DNA from: Actinomadura alba | Lineage (GTDB): Bacteria > Actinomycetota > Actinomycetes > Streptosporangiales > Streptosporangiaceae | DNA length: 64,000 nucleotides | Assembly (NCBI RefSeq): GCF_014323705.1 | Contig: NZ_JABVEC010000022.1 | Span: 62,001-126,000 of the forward strand | Reading direction: 5' to 3' | Shown here: piece after piece, positions 1-8,308 of the stretch | Position numbering within the stretch: the stretch's first letter is position 1 | How the letters are laid out: every line of letters begins with the position of its first letter | Notes under the pieces: model-generated | Database searches by the model: none | Told to the model about the DNA's origin: nothing | The model's input: only the letters and a program-made list of their open reading frames with translations | Program-made: the position numbers and the translations under genes

Positions 1-162
1 GTGCGGACCCGTACCGGCGCGTCCATCGTGGCGGTGGTGCGGGGCCGTGAGGTGCTCGCCAGCCCGACGCCCGGCTTCGCGTTCGCCGCCGGAGACGTGG
101 TCGTCGTGGTCGGCACCGCCGAGGGCACGGCCGCTGTCGCCGACATCCTCTCTTCGGGCTGA
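1..162 (+). CDS. Cation:proton antiporter regulatory subunit, TrkA-C/RCK_C domain (3' part only)
   Basis: The window opens inside this gene. Frame 1 is open from the first base to the TGA at 160-162 and gives 53 residues. The visible part is the end of a TrkA-C (RCK_C) domain: it has the alternating valine strands and the 'F..AAGDVVVVVGT' turn with which these ligand-binding domains close before 'the value' of the pocket is set. It ends 8 bases before the antiporter ATG at 171. In KhtT/KhtU-type pairs a cytoplasmic subunit of this kind gates a CPA2 K+(Na+)/H+ antiporter, so the two very probably work together in one operon. The N-terminal part lies outside the window. The KhtT-like assignment rests on domain type and neighbour; the ligand cannot be read. 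Confidence 0.75.
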   Translation: MRTRTGASIVAVVRGREVLASPTPGFAFAAGDVVVVVGTAEGTAAVADILSSG

Positions 163-170
163 GGCCGCGC

Positions 171-1502
171 ATGCACGACTTCTCGATCCTGCTGCTCGAA
201 CTCGGCGGCGTACTGCTCGGACTCGGCCTCGTCGGCACCCTCGCCGCCCGCGCGAGCATCTCGCCCATCCCCCTCTACCTCCTCGCCGGTCTGGCCTTCG
301 GCGTCGGCGGCTTCCTGCCCCTGTCGGCCAGCCAGGAGTTCATCGCCACCGGCGCCGAGATCGGCGTCATCCTGCTGCTGCTCACGCTCGGGCTGGAGTA
401 CACGGCCGACGAGCTCGTGGGCAACCTGCGCCGCTCGGCACCGGCCGGGCTGGCCGACCTGGTGCTGAACGCCACGCCCGGCGCCGTCGCCGCGCTCCTG
501 CTGGGCTGGGGGCCGGTCGCCGCCGTCGTCCTCGCCGGCGTGACGTACGTCACCTCCTCGGGCATCACCGCCAAGGTGCTGTCCGACCTGGGCTGGCTCG
601 GTCACCGCGAGACCCCGGCAGTGCTGTCGATCCTGGTCATGGAAGACCTCGGGATGGCCGTCTACCTGCCGCTGCTCACGACGCTGCTGGCCGCGGGCGG
701 CGTCGCGTCCGGGGCGCTCAGCCTGGGCGTCGCGGTCGCCGCGGTCGCCGTGGTGCTGCTCGTCGCCCTGCGGTACGGGCGTCAGCTGGAGGCGTTCGTC
801 TCCTCGCCCAACGACGAGGTGCTCCTGCTCAAGGTGCTCGGGCTCACCATCCTCGTGGCCGGCATCGCGCAGAAGCTGCACGTCTCGGCCGCCGTCGGCG
901 CCTTCCTGGTCGGCATCGCGCTGTCCGGCCCGATCGCGCACACCGCGCGGCAGTTGCTGTCCCCGCTCCGCGACCTGTTCGCCGCCGTGTTCTTCGTCTT
1001 CTTCGGCCTGCAGACCAATCCCGCCCACCTGGCGCCGGTCGCGGGCGTGGCCATCGCGCTCGCCGTCACCGGGGTGGTGACCAAGATGGCGACCGGATAC
1101 ATCGCGGCCCGGCGGGCCGGTGTCGGCTCGATGGGCCGGGCCCGCGCGGGCGCGGCGCTGATCCCCCGCGGGGAGTTCAGCATCGTCATCGCTGGGCTGG
1201 CCGTCGCGGCCGACGCCGACGCCGAACTCGCCACCCTGGCCGCCGCCTACGTGCTCGCCCTCGCCACGATCGGCCCGCTGGCCGCGCGCGCGGTCGAGCC
1301 GGTGATGAAGGCGCGGTTGCGGCGGCACAAGCGGCGGGCCGGTGGGGCGGCGAAGGCGATGCCGAGCCGGCCGGGAGATCCGGGAGATCCGGGAGATCCG
1401 GGCGAGCCGCCTGAGTCGCCTGGGTCGCCTCCGTCCGATGCCGGCGACGTCGGCACCGCCAACGGAAGGGTGACCACCCCACCGGATCCGGAGGACCGCT
1501 GA
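171..1502 (+). CDS. CPA2-family cation:proton antiporter (KhtU/KefB-like membrane subunit)
   Basis: This 443-residue integral membrane protein has about 11-13 hydrophobic segments filling residues 1-385. It exchanges monovalent cations (K+ or Na+) for protons. CPA2 features visible are the 'LLLTLGLEYT' segment near residue 70, 'YVTSSGITAKVL' near 125, 'VMEDLGMAVY' near 155 with its acidic ED pair, and 'PRGEFSIVIAGLA' near 335. The NAD-binding TrkA-N domain of KefB/C is absent; regulation probably comes from the RCK_C protein encoded just upstream. The C-terminal tail (about 395-443) is hydrophilic, rich in Gly-Asp-Pro and built on a 9-bp tandem repeat. A strong hairpin follows the gene. The family is firm; ion preference cannot be told. 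Confidence 0.88.
   Translation: MHDFSILLLELGGVLLGLGLVGTLAARASISPIPLYLLAGLAFGVGGFLPLSASQEFIATGAEIGVILLLLTLGLEYTADELVGNLRRSAPAGLADLVLNATPGAVAALLLGWGPVAAVVLAGVTYVTSSGITAKVLSDLGWLGHRETPAVLSILVMEDLGMAVYLPLLTTLLAAGGVASGALSLGVAVAAVAVVLLVALRYGRQLEAFVSSPNDEVLLLKVLGLTILVAGIAQKLHVSAAVGAFLVGIALSGPIAHTARQLLSPLRDLFAAVFFVFFGLQTNPAHLAPVAGVAIALAVTGVVTKMATGYIAARRAGVGSMGRARAGAALIPRGEFSIVIAGLAVAADADAELATLAAAYVLALATIGPLAARAVEPVMKARLRRHKRRAGGAAKAMPSRPGDPGDPGDPGEPPESPGSPPSDAGDVGTANGRVTTPPDPEDR
1373..1399 (+). repeat. 9-bp tandem repeat (3 copies) inside the antiporter tail
   Basis: Three exact copies of GGGAGATCC lie head to tail and encode a Gly-Asp-Pro triplet each time. They sit in the disordered C-terminal tail, so copy-number change would stay in frame and alter only tail length. 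Confidence 0.85.
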
Positions 1503-1512
1503 CCATCGCGGT

Positions 1513-1541
1513 GCCGGCGGCTCTCTCGCGGAGCCGCCGGC
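1513..1541 (+). terminator. Hairpin terminator after the antiporter gene
   Basis: An 11-bp perfect stem (GCCGGCGGCTC paired with GAGCCGCCGGC) with a 7-nt loop starts 10 bases after the antiporter stop codon. No U-tract follows, which is common for actinobacterial terminators. Confidence 0.7.
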
Positions 1542-1560
1542 GCTCCGACTTCTATAGGCG

Positions 1561-1590
1561 TTGACTTATATAAATTGATGCTTGTAGCCT
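1561..1590 (+). promoter_or_regulatory. Likely promoter of the former arsR-SRPBCC operon
   Basis: A TTGACT box at 1561-1566 is followed 18 bases later by TAGCCT (1585-1590, TANNNT pattern), in a markedly AT-rich patch (TATATAAATT) within GC-rich DNA. The ArsR relic's TTG at 1597 would sit at or near the transcription start, suggesting a leaderless message. In this family the ArsR repressor normally binds such a site, but the regulator itself is now broken. Confidence 0.5.
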
Positions 1591-1596
1591 CCTTGC

Positions 1597-1659
1597 TTGC
1601 ACGCGTTCGATGTGCTCGGCGACCCGATCCGCCGAAGAGCCGAACACCAGGAGAACTTC
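1597..1659 (+). pseudogene. N-terminal relic of an ArsR-family regulator fused in frame to the next gene
   Basis: Reading from TTG at 1597 gives HAFDVLGDPIRRR, the hallmark opening of the ArsR/SmtB regulators that normally precede SRPBCC (AHSA1-like) genes in actinomycetes. The usual continuation (ILELL..., winged helix, about 90 residues) is missing, and the sequence runs directly into the SRPBCC ribosome site and start. An in-frame internal deletion that removed almost the whole regulator explains this. The remaining frame has no stop, so a longer fusion protein from 1597 is formally possible. Confidence 0.65.
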
Positions 1660-2313
1660 GTGATCGATGTAACGCAGCAGGTCAACGCCGTACGACGGCA
1701 GCTGGGCACGCGCGTGGTCGAAGCCGGCGAGGTGCACGTCATGACGATCAGCCAGGCGTACGACGCGACCATCGAGGACGTGTGGGACGCCTGTACCGAC
1801 CCCGAGCGCATCACCCGGTGGTTCCTGCCCGTCTCGGGCGAACTCCGGCTGGGCGGCCGGTACCAGCTGGAGGGCAACGCGGGCGGCACGATCGAGCGGT
1901 GCGATCCGCCGAAGGGCTTCGCCGCGACCTGGGAGTACGGCGAGGGCATCAGCTGGATCGAGGTGAGCCTGTCCACCGATCCGGACGGCCGCACCCGATT
2001 CCAGCTCGAGCACCTCGCCACCGTCGGCGACGACCAGTGGGACGAGTTCGGTCCGGGCGCGGTGGGAATCGGCTGGGACATGGGCTTCATGGGCCTCTAC
2101 CTGTACATGTGCTCGACCCATCCGGGGGATCCGCAGGAGGCCAACGCGTGGCTGGCCTCCGATGACGGCCAGCGGTTCCTGACACTGTGCAGCGAGCAGT
2201 GGTACGAGGCGAATGTCGCGGCCGGGGCCGACCAGGCCAAGGCACGGAGCGCGGCGGACCGCGTCACGGTCGCCTACACCACGGCGTTCCCGGAGGAGGA
2301 GACCTCCGGCTAG
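1660..2313 (+). CDS. SRPBCC-domain protein (AHSA1-like)
   Basis: This 217-residue protein has the Bet v1-like/AHSA1 fold: 'WDACTDPERITRWFLPVSGE' opens the START-like domain near residue 45, followed by 'LGGRYQLEGNAGGTI' and 'ATWEYGEGISWIEV'. It is a soluble small-molecule or lipid-binding protein of unknown ligand. GTG at 1660 is chosen because AGGAG lies five to six bases upstream and the family typically begins 'IDVTQQVNAVRR'. The gene normally sits behind an ArsR repressor; here only a relic remains, so it may now be constitutive. It ends 10 bases before the next gene. Confidence 0.82.
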   Translation: MIDVTQQVNAVRRQLGTRVVEAGEVHVMTISQAYDATIEDVWDACTDPERITRWFLPVSGELRLGGRYQLEGNAGGTIERCDPPKGFAATWEYGEGISWIEVSLSTDPDGRTRFQLEHLATVGDDQWDEFGPGAVGIGWDMGFMGLYLYMCSTHPGDPQEANAWLASDDGQRFLTLCSEQWYEANVAAGADQAKARSAADRVTVAYTTAFPEEETSG

Positions 2314-2323
2314 GGTTTGCCGG

Positions 2324-3178
2324 GTGACGCCCTACCTGGACGACGCCGTCGAGGCGGTTCCGCTGGTCGGGGGCACTCATCACAGCGGCTGGCTGCTCAC
2401 CCAGGCGGACGGCTCACGCCAGGTCGTGAAGGTCACGCCGGATGTCCCGGCCGGCCTGTTCGAGGCCGAGGCCGAGGGGCTGACGGTGCTGCGCGACAGC
2501 GGCGCGATCGGCGCACCGCGGGTCATCGACGTCGGCCCCGGCCATCTCGTCATCGAGGTGCTGGATCCACTGCCCGGATTCGACGACGGCCCGTTCTGGG
2601 AGCGGCTGGGGCATGCGCTCGCCCGGCTGCACTCCGTACGGGCTGAGCGGTTCGGCTGGCCGCACGACAACTGGCTGGGGCCGACCCCCCAGATCAACAC
2701 CTGGACCGACGACTGTTACGAGTTCTTCGTACGTCATCGGGTGCTTCGCTATCTGCGCGAACCGGCGGCGGAGGCGGCGCTCGACGCCGCCGGCCGGGCC
2801 GCGGTCGAGCGGATCTGCGAGCGGCTGCCGGAACTGGTGCCACCGTCCTACCCCGCTCTGACGCACGGCGACCTCTGGTACGGGAACGTGCTGGCCATGC
2901 CGGACGGCTCGCCCGCGCTCATCGATCCGGCGGTGTCGTGGAGCTGGCCCGAGGCCGACCTCAGCATGATGATGTGCTCGGGGATGACGACGTCGGACGC
3001 CGGCTCCTCGGCCCTGGACCGGCTCTTCGCCGCCTACCACGAGGTCCACCCACCGGACCCCGGGTGGCGCGAGCACCTTGAGCTCCTGCACATCCGCGAG
3101 CTGCTGTGCGTGGTGTCGCAGGGCGGGCCCGACTGGGGGCTGAAGGGCGTGCTCAACCTGATCCGGCGGTACGGCTGA
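2324..3178 (+). CDS. Fructosamine kinase family protein (aminoglycoside-phosphotransferase fold)
   Basis: This 284-residue cytoplasmic kinase of the fructosamine/ketosamine-3-kinase family phosphorylates sugar-amine adducts, starting their removal from glycated proteins or amino acids. Kinase elements in order are 'QVVKVT' (ATP-lysine strand, near 36), 'LTHGDLWYGNVL' with the catalytic HGDxxxxN motif near 180, and 'ALIDPAVSWSWPEADLSM' holding the metal-binding Asp near 200. GTG at 2324, 10 bases after the previous stop, gives the usual family length; a longer upstream frame is Arg-rich and overlaps the preceding gene, so it was not used. The exact substrate (fructosamine or ribulosamine) is not readable. 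Confidence 0.83.
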   Translation: MTPYLDDAVEAVPLVGGTHHSGWLLTQADGSRQVVKVTPDVPAGLFEAEAEGLTVLRDSGAIGAPRVIDVGPGHLVIEVLDPLPGFDDGPFWERLGHALARLHSVRAERFGWPHDNWLGPTPQINTWTDDCYEFFVRHRVLRYLREPAAEAALDAAGRAAVERICERLPELVPPSYPALTHGDLWYGNVLAMPDGSPALIDPAVSWSWPEADLSMMMCSGMTTSDAGSSALDRLFAAYHEVHPPDPGWREHLELLHIRELLCVVSQGGPDWGLKGVLNLIRRYG

Positions 3179-3238
3179 CAAGTTGGAAACAGCTCAAGGA
3201 AGCACAGGCTCACCCCGAAGGCCACCGCCAGCGTCACG

Positions 3239-3580
3239 TCACCAATCGCGGGTTGCGATCAGCTCCTCCGTATCGGCGTCCTCGAACCCGTAGGACGATG
3301 CAACGAACACGAAGTCGGCTGCTATCAGCTCCCGCGCAACGGTCTCGATCTCGCTCTCGGCCGCCACCAACTCTTCGTCCAGTGCGTTGAACTCCTGCGT
3401 CGCCGCGTTCGTCAACTCGTACAACGCCGCCAGATCCGTCGGCCGCTCGGTCTCGATCCGCTCGCACAGCCTCAGCAGGATCGCCTTTCCCTTGTCAACG
3501 AGGTGGTCCGGGAAATATCCGTCCGAGTACATCCCACGCAGGAACGCGTACCCCGCCACCTGCTGGTTCACGATCGCCAT
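3239..3580 (-). CDS. DUF5713 family protein
   Basis: This soluble acidic protein has 113 residues. It begins 'MAIVNQQVAGYAFLRGMYSDGYFPDHLVDKGK' in outline (VNQQVAGYAFL, then MYSDGYFP), the conserved opening of DUF5713 proteins, and continues as a mostly helical 'LYELTNAATQEFN' domain ending 'TEELIATRDW'. ATG at 3580 is preceded by GGAGGTCATC, an excellent ribosome site; in-frame extension upstream is low-quality and overlaps the methyltransferase. No catalytic motif is seen and the function is unknown. It stands between the kinase gene and the methyltransferase gene on the same strand as the latter. Confidence 0.75.
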   Translation of the reverse strand: MAIVNQQVAGYAFLRGMYSDGYFPDHLVDKGKAILLRLCERIETERPTDLAALYELTNAATQEFNALDEELVAAESEIETVARELIAADFVFVASSYGFEDADTEELIATRDW

Positions 3581-3696
3581 GATGACCTCCGTCTTCTTCG
3601 ACCGGCCGAAACCCCGACCATAGAGCGAACGACTGACAGATCCAGTGCAGCGCTGTAGACCAACACCGGAAGCTCCTGGCACGGCATCGCGACTTC

Positions 3697-4359
3697 TCAG
3701 CGAAGGTTGGCCGGCGGTTCTGCAACGCCGACGATGAAGCTCCCCTCCACCGGCCGGACCCGAACCGACCACCCCAGCGCCGTCAGGTCGCCCGTGAGCG
3801 TCCGGGCATCGTGGAACACCTTCACGATGCGGTGCCGGCTGCCGTCATCGAGCCGGCGCAGCACCGCGGGGACGGGCTGATCCGCGAGGACTTCCTCCCT
3901 CTCGGCTTCGGCGGGGCCGTCGTCGATGAAGATCGCTCTGCCGCCTGGCGCGAGCATGGCAGCGACGGTGTTCCAGAAGTCGGGCAACCGCGCCGGCGGG
4001 ACATGGGAGAGCCAGAAGGCGAAGAACACCGTGTCGTAGCGCCGAGGCGGCTGCCACTCGAACACATCGGCCTGAATGAACTGGACGCTGAAAGATGCGG
4101 TCCTCGCACGAGCGAGGGCCAACACCTCGGCTGCCGCGTCGACAGCCGTCACCGAACGCGCCCGCGCGGCGAGCACCGGGGTCCACTGGCCCGTTCCGCA
4201 GGCCAACTCCAGCACGTCCCCGACAATCGGAAGGCCATCGGCCACAGCCGGCAACCCCTGCAGGTCCTCACGCTCTGCATAGGCCCGGTCGTACTCGGCC
4301 GCACCGGCCCGGTAGTAGGCGATCTGCTCCGCCAGGAGGGTGTCATCATCGCTGCCCAT
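3697..4359 (-). CDS. Class I SAM-dependent methyltransferase
   Basis: This 220-residue Rossmann-type methyltransferase carries motif I 'VLELACGTGQWT' near residue 47, the motif II acidic residue in 'SVTAVDAAAEVL', motif III 'FIQADVFEWQP' and post-motif 'LAPGGRAIFIDDG'. It transfers methyl from S-adenosylmethionine to an unknown small molecule or protein. ATG at 4359 is preferred because relatives begin '(S)DDDxLLAEQIAYYR'; an ATG five codons upstream at 4374 is also possible. It lies downstream of, and on the same strand as, the MOCOS-like gene, 64 bases away, and could be co-transcribed with it. Confidence 0.82.
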   Translation of the reverse strand: MGSDDDTLLAEQIAYYRAGAAEYDRAYAEREDLQGLPAVADGLPIVGDVLELACGTGQWTPVLAARARSVTAVDAAAEVLALARARTASFSVQFIQADVFEWQPPRRYDTVFFAFWLSHVPPARLPDFWNTVAAMLAPGGRAIFIDDGPAEAEREEVLADQPVPAVLRRLDDGSRHRIVKVFHDARTLTGDLTALGWSVRVRPVEGSFIVGVAEPPANLR

Positions 4360-4423
4360 TGCCCGACGATACATACCGTCCTGCCACCCTCCACCCGCCG
4401 ACCGGGGCGGCCGGCGTCGACCG

Positions 4424-5851
4424 TCAGCAGCGTTCGCGCGGGCGGAGGCCGCTCTCGTCGGGCATCCGGTCGAGGTAGGTCTCCTCGAGGAAGGCGAGGA
4501 ACCGCTCGACGTCCCGCAGGTTGGACGCCAGCCCGAACGAGGCGCGGATGGCGCCGCCGCTCGGCAGGCCGAGGAACCGGAGGTGCTCGTCGAGGGACGC
4601 GGATGTGCGACGGCCCGACTTCGTCAGGGCCTTCTCGGTGATGGCGAAGGCGCCCTCGCCGGCACCGGGATTGCAGAAGCACCCCGTACGCAACGAGATC
4701 CGGCCGGCGGTCGCGTCCCTGGCCACGACGCGCTCGTCGACGACCTCCCCTCGGGGAGTCAGCACGTTGAAGGCGACCGTTCCGCCGCGCCCGGCCGTCC
4801 CCGGCGGGCCGTACAGCCTGATGAGCGGTGTGCCGTCGGTGTGCCGCAGGTCCCGCAGCCGGTCGAGTAGCCAGCCGGTCAGGCACGTGACCCGCCGGTG
4901 GATCAGATCCATGCCGATGCCGCTGACCCAGGCCAGGCCGGTCTCCACATCGGGAATGCTGAGGAAGTTCAGCGTGCCGTCCTCGAACGCCGTCTCGTCG
5001 TCGGCCAGCACGTGCCAGCCGCCGAGGGCGCTCGCCGCGTGGATGGTGCCGCCGGCGAACCAGGGCCGGCGCAGCCGGCCGAGGGCCTCCCAGCGGGCGA
5101 GCAGGCAGCCGACGCCCGTCGGGTAGCCGAACACCTTGTACCAGCTCACCGGTACGAAGTCCGGGTGCACCTCGCCGAGGTCGAGCCGGTTGGCGGGAAC
5201 GTACGCGGCGGCGTCGAGCAGCACGTCATAGCCCTGCTCGTGGGCGAGCTCGATCCAGCTCAGCGGATGCTGCACGCCGGTGAAGTTGCTCTGCGCGGGG
5301 AACACGAACAGCCCCCGGCGGTGCCTGCGCCGGCTCAGCGCGGCGCGGACCTCTTCCGTCCCGGCGCGCAATTCCGGCGGCCGGACGGGCACGTACCGCA
5401 CCGTCGCGCCGCCGGCCCGGGCGAACTCGCGGATCCCGTTCGCCGAGTTGTGGTTGTCGATGGTCAGCACGACGCGGGAGCCCGGCCGAAAGGGGTAGGC
5501 CTCACCGACCAGCCGGCACGCGCCGGTCGCGTTGTGCGTGAAGATCACCGCGTACTCGTCGGGCGAGGCGTTAAAAAACGCGAGGATCGCCGCTCGGGCG
5601 CTTTCGACGAGCGCGGTGGAGGCGCTCGACGTCGGATTCTCGGAGTGCGGATTGCCGAAGCACGCACCGCGCACCCGGTCGGCGTGTGCCCGCAACTGAC
5701 TGTCGGCGGGCAATCCCGAACCGGTGTAGTCGAGGTAGACGTGATCTTCGGCGTCGAGATAGGCGTACTCCGACGCGCGCAGATCGTCCAGGCGACGGGT
5801 GGTGCCGTAGGAGGGGTAGGCGCGCCGAAAATCCGTATCAAAATCAATCAC
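4424..5851 (-). CDS. Aminotransferase class V / molybdenum-cofactor-sulfurase-like cysteine desulfurase
   Basis: This 475-residue PLP enzyme resembles the N-terminal sulfurase domain of eukaryotic MOCOS more than IscS/SufS. Visible marks are 'YLDYTGSGLP' (40-48), 'GNPHSENPTS' (66-75), 'FTHNATGA' (104-111), the PLP-lysine segment 'SWYKVFGYPTG' with Lys239, and the paired-cysteine motif 'RTGCFCNPGAGEG' (Cys391/Cys393) typical of MOCOS. It should mobilise sulfur from L-cysteine. The C-terminal MOSC domain that accepts molybdenum cofactor is absent, so the acceptor is unknown; in fungi and bacteria such stand-alone proteins are often annotated only as class V aminotransferases. It is the first gene of its strand, with an AT-richer 5' leader. 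Confidence 0.78.
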   Translation of the reverse strand: MIDFDTDFRRAYPSYGTTRRLDDLRASEYAYLDAEDHVYLDYTGSGLPADSQLRAHADRVRGACFGNPHSENPTSSASTALVESARAAILAFFNASPDEYAVIFTHNATGACRLVGEAYPFRPGSRVVLTIDNHNSANGIREFARAGGATVRYVPVRPPELRAGTEEVRAALSRRRHRRGLFVFPAQSNFTGVQHPLSWIELAHEQGYDVLLDAAAYVPANRLDLGEVHPDFVPVSWYKVFGYPTGVGCLLARWEALGRLRRPWFAGGTIHAASALGGWHVLADDETAFEDGTLNFLSIPDVETGLAWVSGIGMDLIHRRVTCLTGWLLDRLRDLRHTDGTPLIRLYGPPGTAGRGGTVAFNVLTPRGEVVDERVVARDATAGRISLRTGCFCNPGAGEGAFAITEKALTKSGRRTSASLDEHLRFLGLPSGGAIRASFGLASNLRDVERFLAFLEETYLDRMPDESGLRPRERC

Positions 5852-6074
5852 AACGGCCCCCGAACCCCCAACCCCGGCAAAGCGCCCACTTACCTACAAG
5901 ATGACCATGCGTAGTCGACCAACTCGGCGGCAAGTGGACCGGCTGGCCGCATCCGGCCGACGTCACGACGCGGGCCTGGCCGTTGTCGGCCGTACCCGCC
6001 GTCGCCTGGCCTGCTGTGCGACTCTTGTACGGAAAAGGCGGTGCATCACGCGGGCGGTGGGCGGCTCCTTCGAC

Positions 6075-7496
6075 ATGAGGTCGACTCCCCGAGACGTCCG
6101 CCAGGTCTGGCCGTTCGCCGGCCGGGTGGCGGAGCTCGAACTGATCAGGCGGCGGCTGAGCACCCGCCGCTGCGCTGGGTCGCCGACGCGCTGCGGCCGC
6201 GTGACGGGCGAGAGGGGCACGTCCTCGTCGCCGACGACGCCCACCTGCTCGATCGCGCCTCGGCGGCCCTGCTCCTGCACCTCGCACAGGATGGCGGGAC
6301 CAGGCTCATCGTCACCGTCCGGCTCGGAGCCGCCGCCCCGGACGCGGTGACCGCGTTGTGGAAGGACGACCGGCTGGCGCGCCTGGACCTCGGGCCGCTG
6401 ACGCAGGCCGAGTTCACGAAGTTCTCACGGGGGCGCTGGGCGGTCACGTCGAGGCGCTGACCGTACGGCAACTGCACCGGCTCACCCAGGGCAACGTGCT
6501 GTTCCTGCGCGAGCTCGTGACGACCGGCGTCGTCGGCGGCGCCCTCTCGCTCATCGGCGGGGTGTGGAGCTGGCGGGGTGACCTCCCGGTGGCCGGACCG
6601 GTCAGGGAACTGGTCGAGAGCCAGATCGGCGACCTCACCGCCGCGGAGCGGGAGGTGCTCGAGTACGCGGCGTTCGGCGAGCCCATCGACGACGATCTGC
6701 TGGAACGGCTGGTCGACCCGGAGGCCCTGGAGCGCATGGAGGCCAGGAACCTCATCGTCTGCGCGCAGGAGGGCGACCGGCTGCGGGTGCGGCCGGCCAG
6801 TCCTCTGTACGGCGAGGTCGTCCGGGCCCGCTGCGGACCGCTGCGCGCCAAGCGGGTGAAGCGCCGCCTCGCGGACACCGTCGAGGCGCACGGCGCCCGG
6901 CCCGGAGACGCGCTGCTGGTCGCGGTCTGGCGGCTGGACAGCGGCGGCCGGGCCGACCCGGCCGTACTGATCGAGGGATGCCGGATGGCGAGCGCCCTGG
7001 GTGGGACAACGGCACCGCCGGATACTGCGGCCACCGCGCGCAGATCAGCCGGCTGCGCGGGATGGCCGGCGACGCCCTCGCGTGGAGCCTCGACGGAGCC
7101 GGGCGGCTTCCCGCCGGGCCCACCGGGTTCGCCGGGCTCTGCCTCGGCGAGCTGGCGCACGCCGCCGCGCTCACCGGCGACCTCGTCGAGGCCCGCCGCG
7201 CGCTGGCCGCCGCCGACGAGCGGACACTGCCCGCCTTCCGCACCATCGACTTCACCCTGGAGCTCGCCCACCCGTGGGTCTCGGCGGCCGGCGGCGACCT
7301 CACCGGGGCGGTCGCCGGTGCTCTGGCCGCCGCCGATCTCGCGGCCGGGCTTCGGTTGCGCGGGTACGAGATGTACGCGCTGCACGATGCCGTACGGCTG
7401 GGCGCCGCCGATCGCGCGGCCGACGGGGTCGCCGCCCGGATCGCCGATCGGCTCGCCGGGCTCGCGAGCCTCCTCGGCCGCCTCGACGCCCCATGA
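6075..7496 (+). pseudogene. Shattered LuxR-family ATPase regulator (LAL-type)
   Basis: Four consecutive frames are needed to follow one protein. 'RDVRQVWPFAGRVAELELIRRRLS' in outline (about 6078-6165) is the usual start. A jump then leads directly to 'WVADALRP...LVADDAHLLD', so the Walker A stretch of roughly 60-80 residues is deleted. A frameshift near 6425 leads to 'LTGALGGHVEALTV..LHRLTQGNVLFLREL', and another near 7000 leads to 'GDALAWSLDGAGRLPAGPTGF'. The frame ends at 7496 without the C-terminal tetratricopeptide-like region and LuxR helix-turn-helix. Intact relatives have about 850-950 residues. Both an ATP site and a DNA-binding domain are lost, so no function remains. Confidence 0.8.
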
Positions 7497-7581
7497 CCGC
7501 CCCATCCGAAAGCGGAGGTCGCGGTTCCGCGGCTCGAACCCCGATAAGGACCTGCCGCCTTCACCCCGGGCGCTGCCCGTG

Positions 7582-8043
7582 TCACTCCCAGGGCTGCGGG
7601 CCGGCTATCTGCCGGGTTGTGACATTGAGACGGTTGTAGAGGTTGGTGATGCCGATGGCCAGGATGAGTGCTGCCAGCTCCTGTTCACTGAAGAGCTTGG
7701 CGGCTTCCTCCCAGATCTCGTCCGGGACGGGATCCGCGGTGTCGGCGAGGCGGGTGGCGGCTTCGGCGAGTGCGAGAGCGGCGCGTTCAGCCTCGGTGAA
7801 GTAGGGCGTGTGACGCCACGCTGCCACAGTGGAGCGCTTCTCGTCACTTACCCCTGCCTTGCCGGCGGTGCGTGAGTCGCCGTCCACGCAGACGCTGCAT
7901 CCGTTGATCTGACTTACCCGTAGCTGGACCAGCTCCACCGTTGTCTGCGCGACACCGGCCTTGCGGACCGTCTTGCCCAGCTCCATGAGGGGCTTCATCG
8001 CCTCCGGGATGATCACGGCCGGGTTCTGAATGCGTGCTTGCAC
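7582..8043 (-). CDS. Carboxymuconolactone decarboxylase / AhpD-like protein
   Basis: This 153-residue all-helical AhpD-like protein has the CMD motif 'INGCSVCVDGDSRTAGKAG' near residues 45-63, giving a CxxC redox pair. The residue normally His (CxxCxxxH, proton relay) is Asp here, which would weaken peroxidase/disulfide chemistry if the family mechanism applies. It continues with 'LALAEAATRLAD' and 'EQELAALILAIGITNLYNRL'. GTG at 8043 is chosen because the upstream in-frame extension is low quality and GGAAG precedes this codon. Members of this group are often alkylhydroperoxidase-like proteins under AraC or sigma-factor control; no partner is seen here. Confidence 0.78.
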   Translation of the reverse strand: MQARIQNPAVIIPEAMKPLMELGKTVRKAGVAQTTVELVQLRVSQINGCSVCVDGDSRTAGKAGVSDEKRSTVAAWRHTPYFTEAERAALALAEAATRLADTADPVPDEIWEEAAKLFSEQELAALILAIGITNLYNRLNVTTRQIAGPQPWE

Positions 8044-8131
8044 AGCTGCTTCCTTTCTGTCTTGCCAACTACGCCGCTGACGCGCGGCATCGCTGCGATG
8101 CGTTACTGCATTGACGCATCGGGAGGCGCAC

Positions 8132-8277
8132 ATGTGACAACGCACGCAGCTCAAGCCGACATCCGGGCCGACAACCTCCTGCTCGCCGGCGACCGTGTCG
8201 TGGTCGTCGACTGGCCATGGGCGGGCGTGGCCCGCGCCGTGGTTCGACCTGCGCGGGATCGACAGCAGGGGCAACGG
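8132..8277 (+). pseudogene. Fragment of an aminoglycoside-phosphotransferase-family kinase
   Basis: The segment reads 'AQADIRADNLLLAGDRVVVVDWPWA', the catalytic-loop (HxDxxxxN, here with Q for H) and metal-loop core of actinobacterial APH-type kinases. After 'WPWA' the homology ('APWFDL') continues only in another frame. Nothing recognisable of the N-lobe or C-terminal half is present. It lies divergently upstream of the CMD gene and is a remnant of a much longer gene. Confidence 0.65.
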
Positions 8278-8308
8278 TCCGGGAATGCGGGTGGAACGTG
8301 AAGGTGGC

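Noticed and set aside
47..1414. Long Arg-rich frame on the plus strand overlapping the antiporter
   Set aside because: Its composition (Arg, Ala, Pro, Gly runs) is that of a shifted frame in GC-rich DNA; the antiporter frame has proper membrane helices and family motifs.
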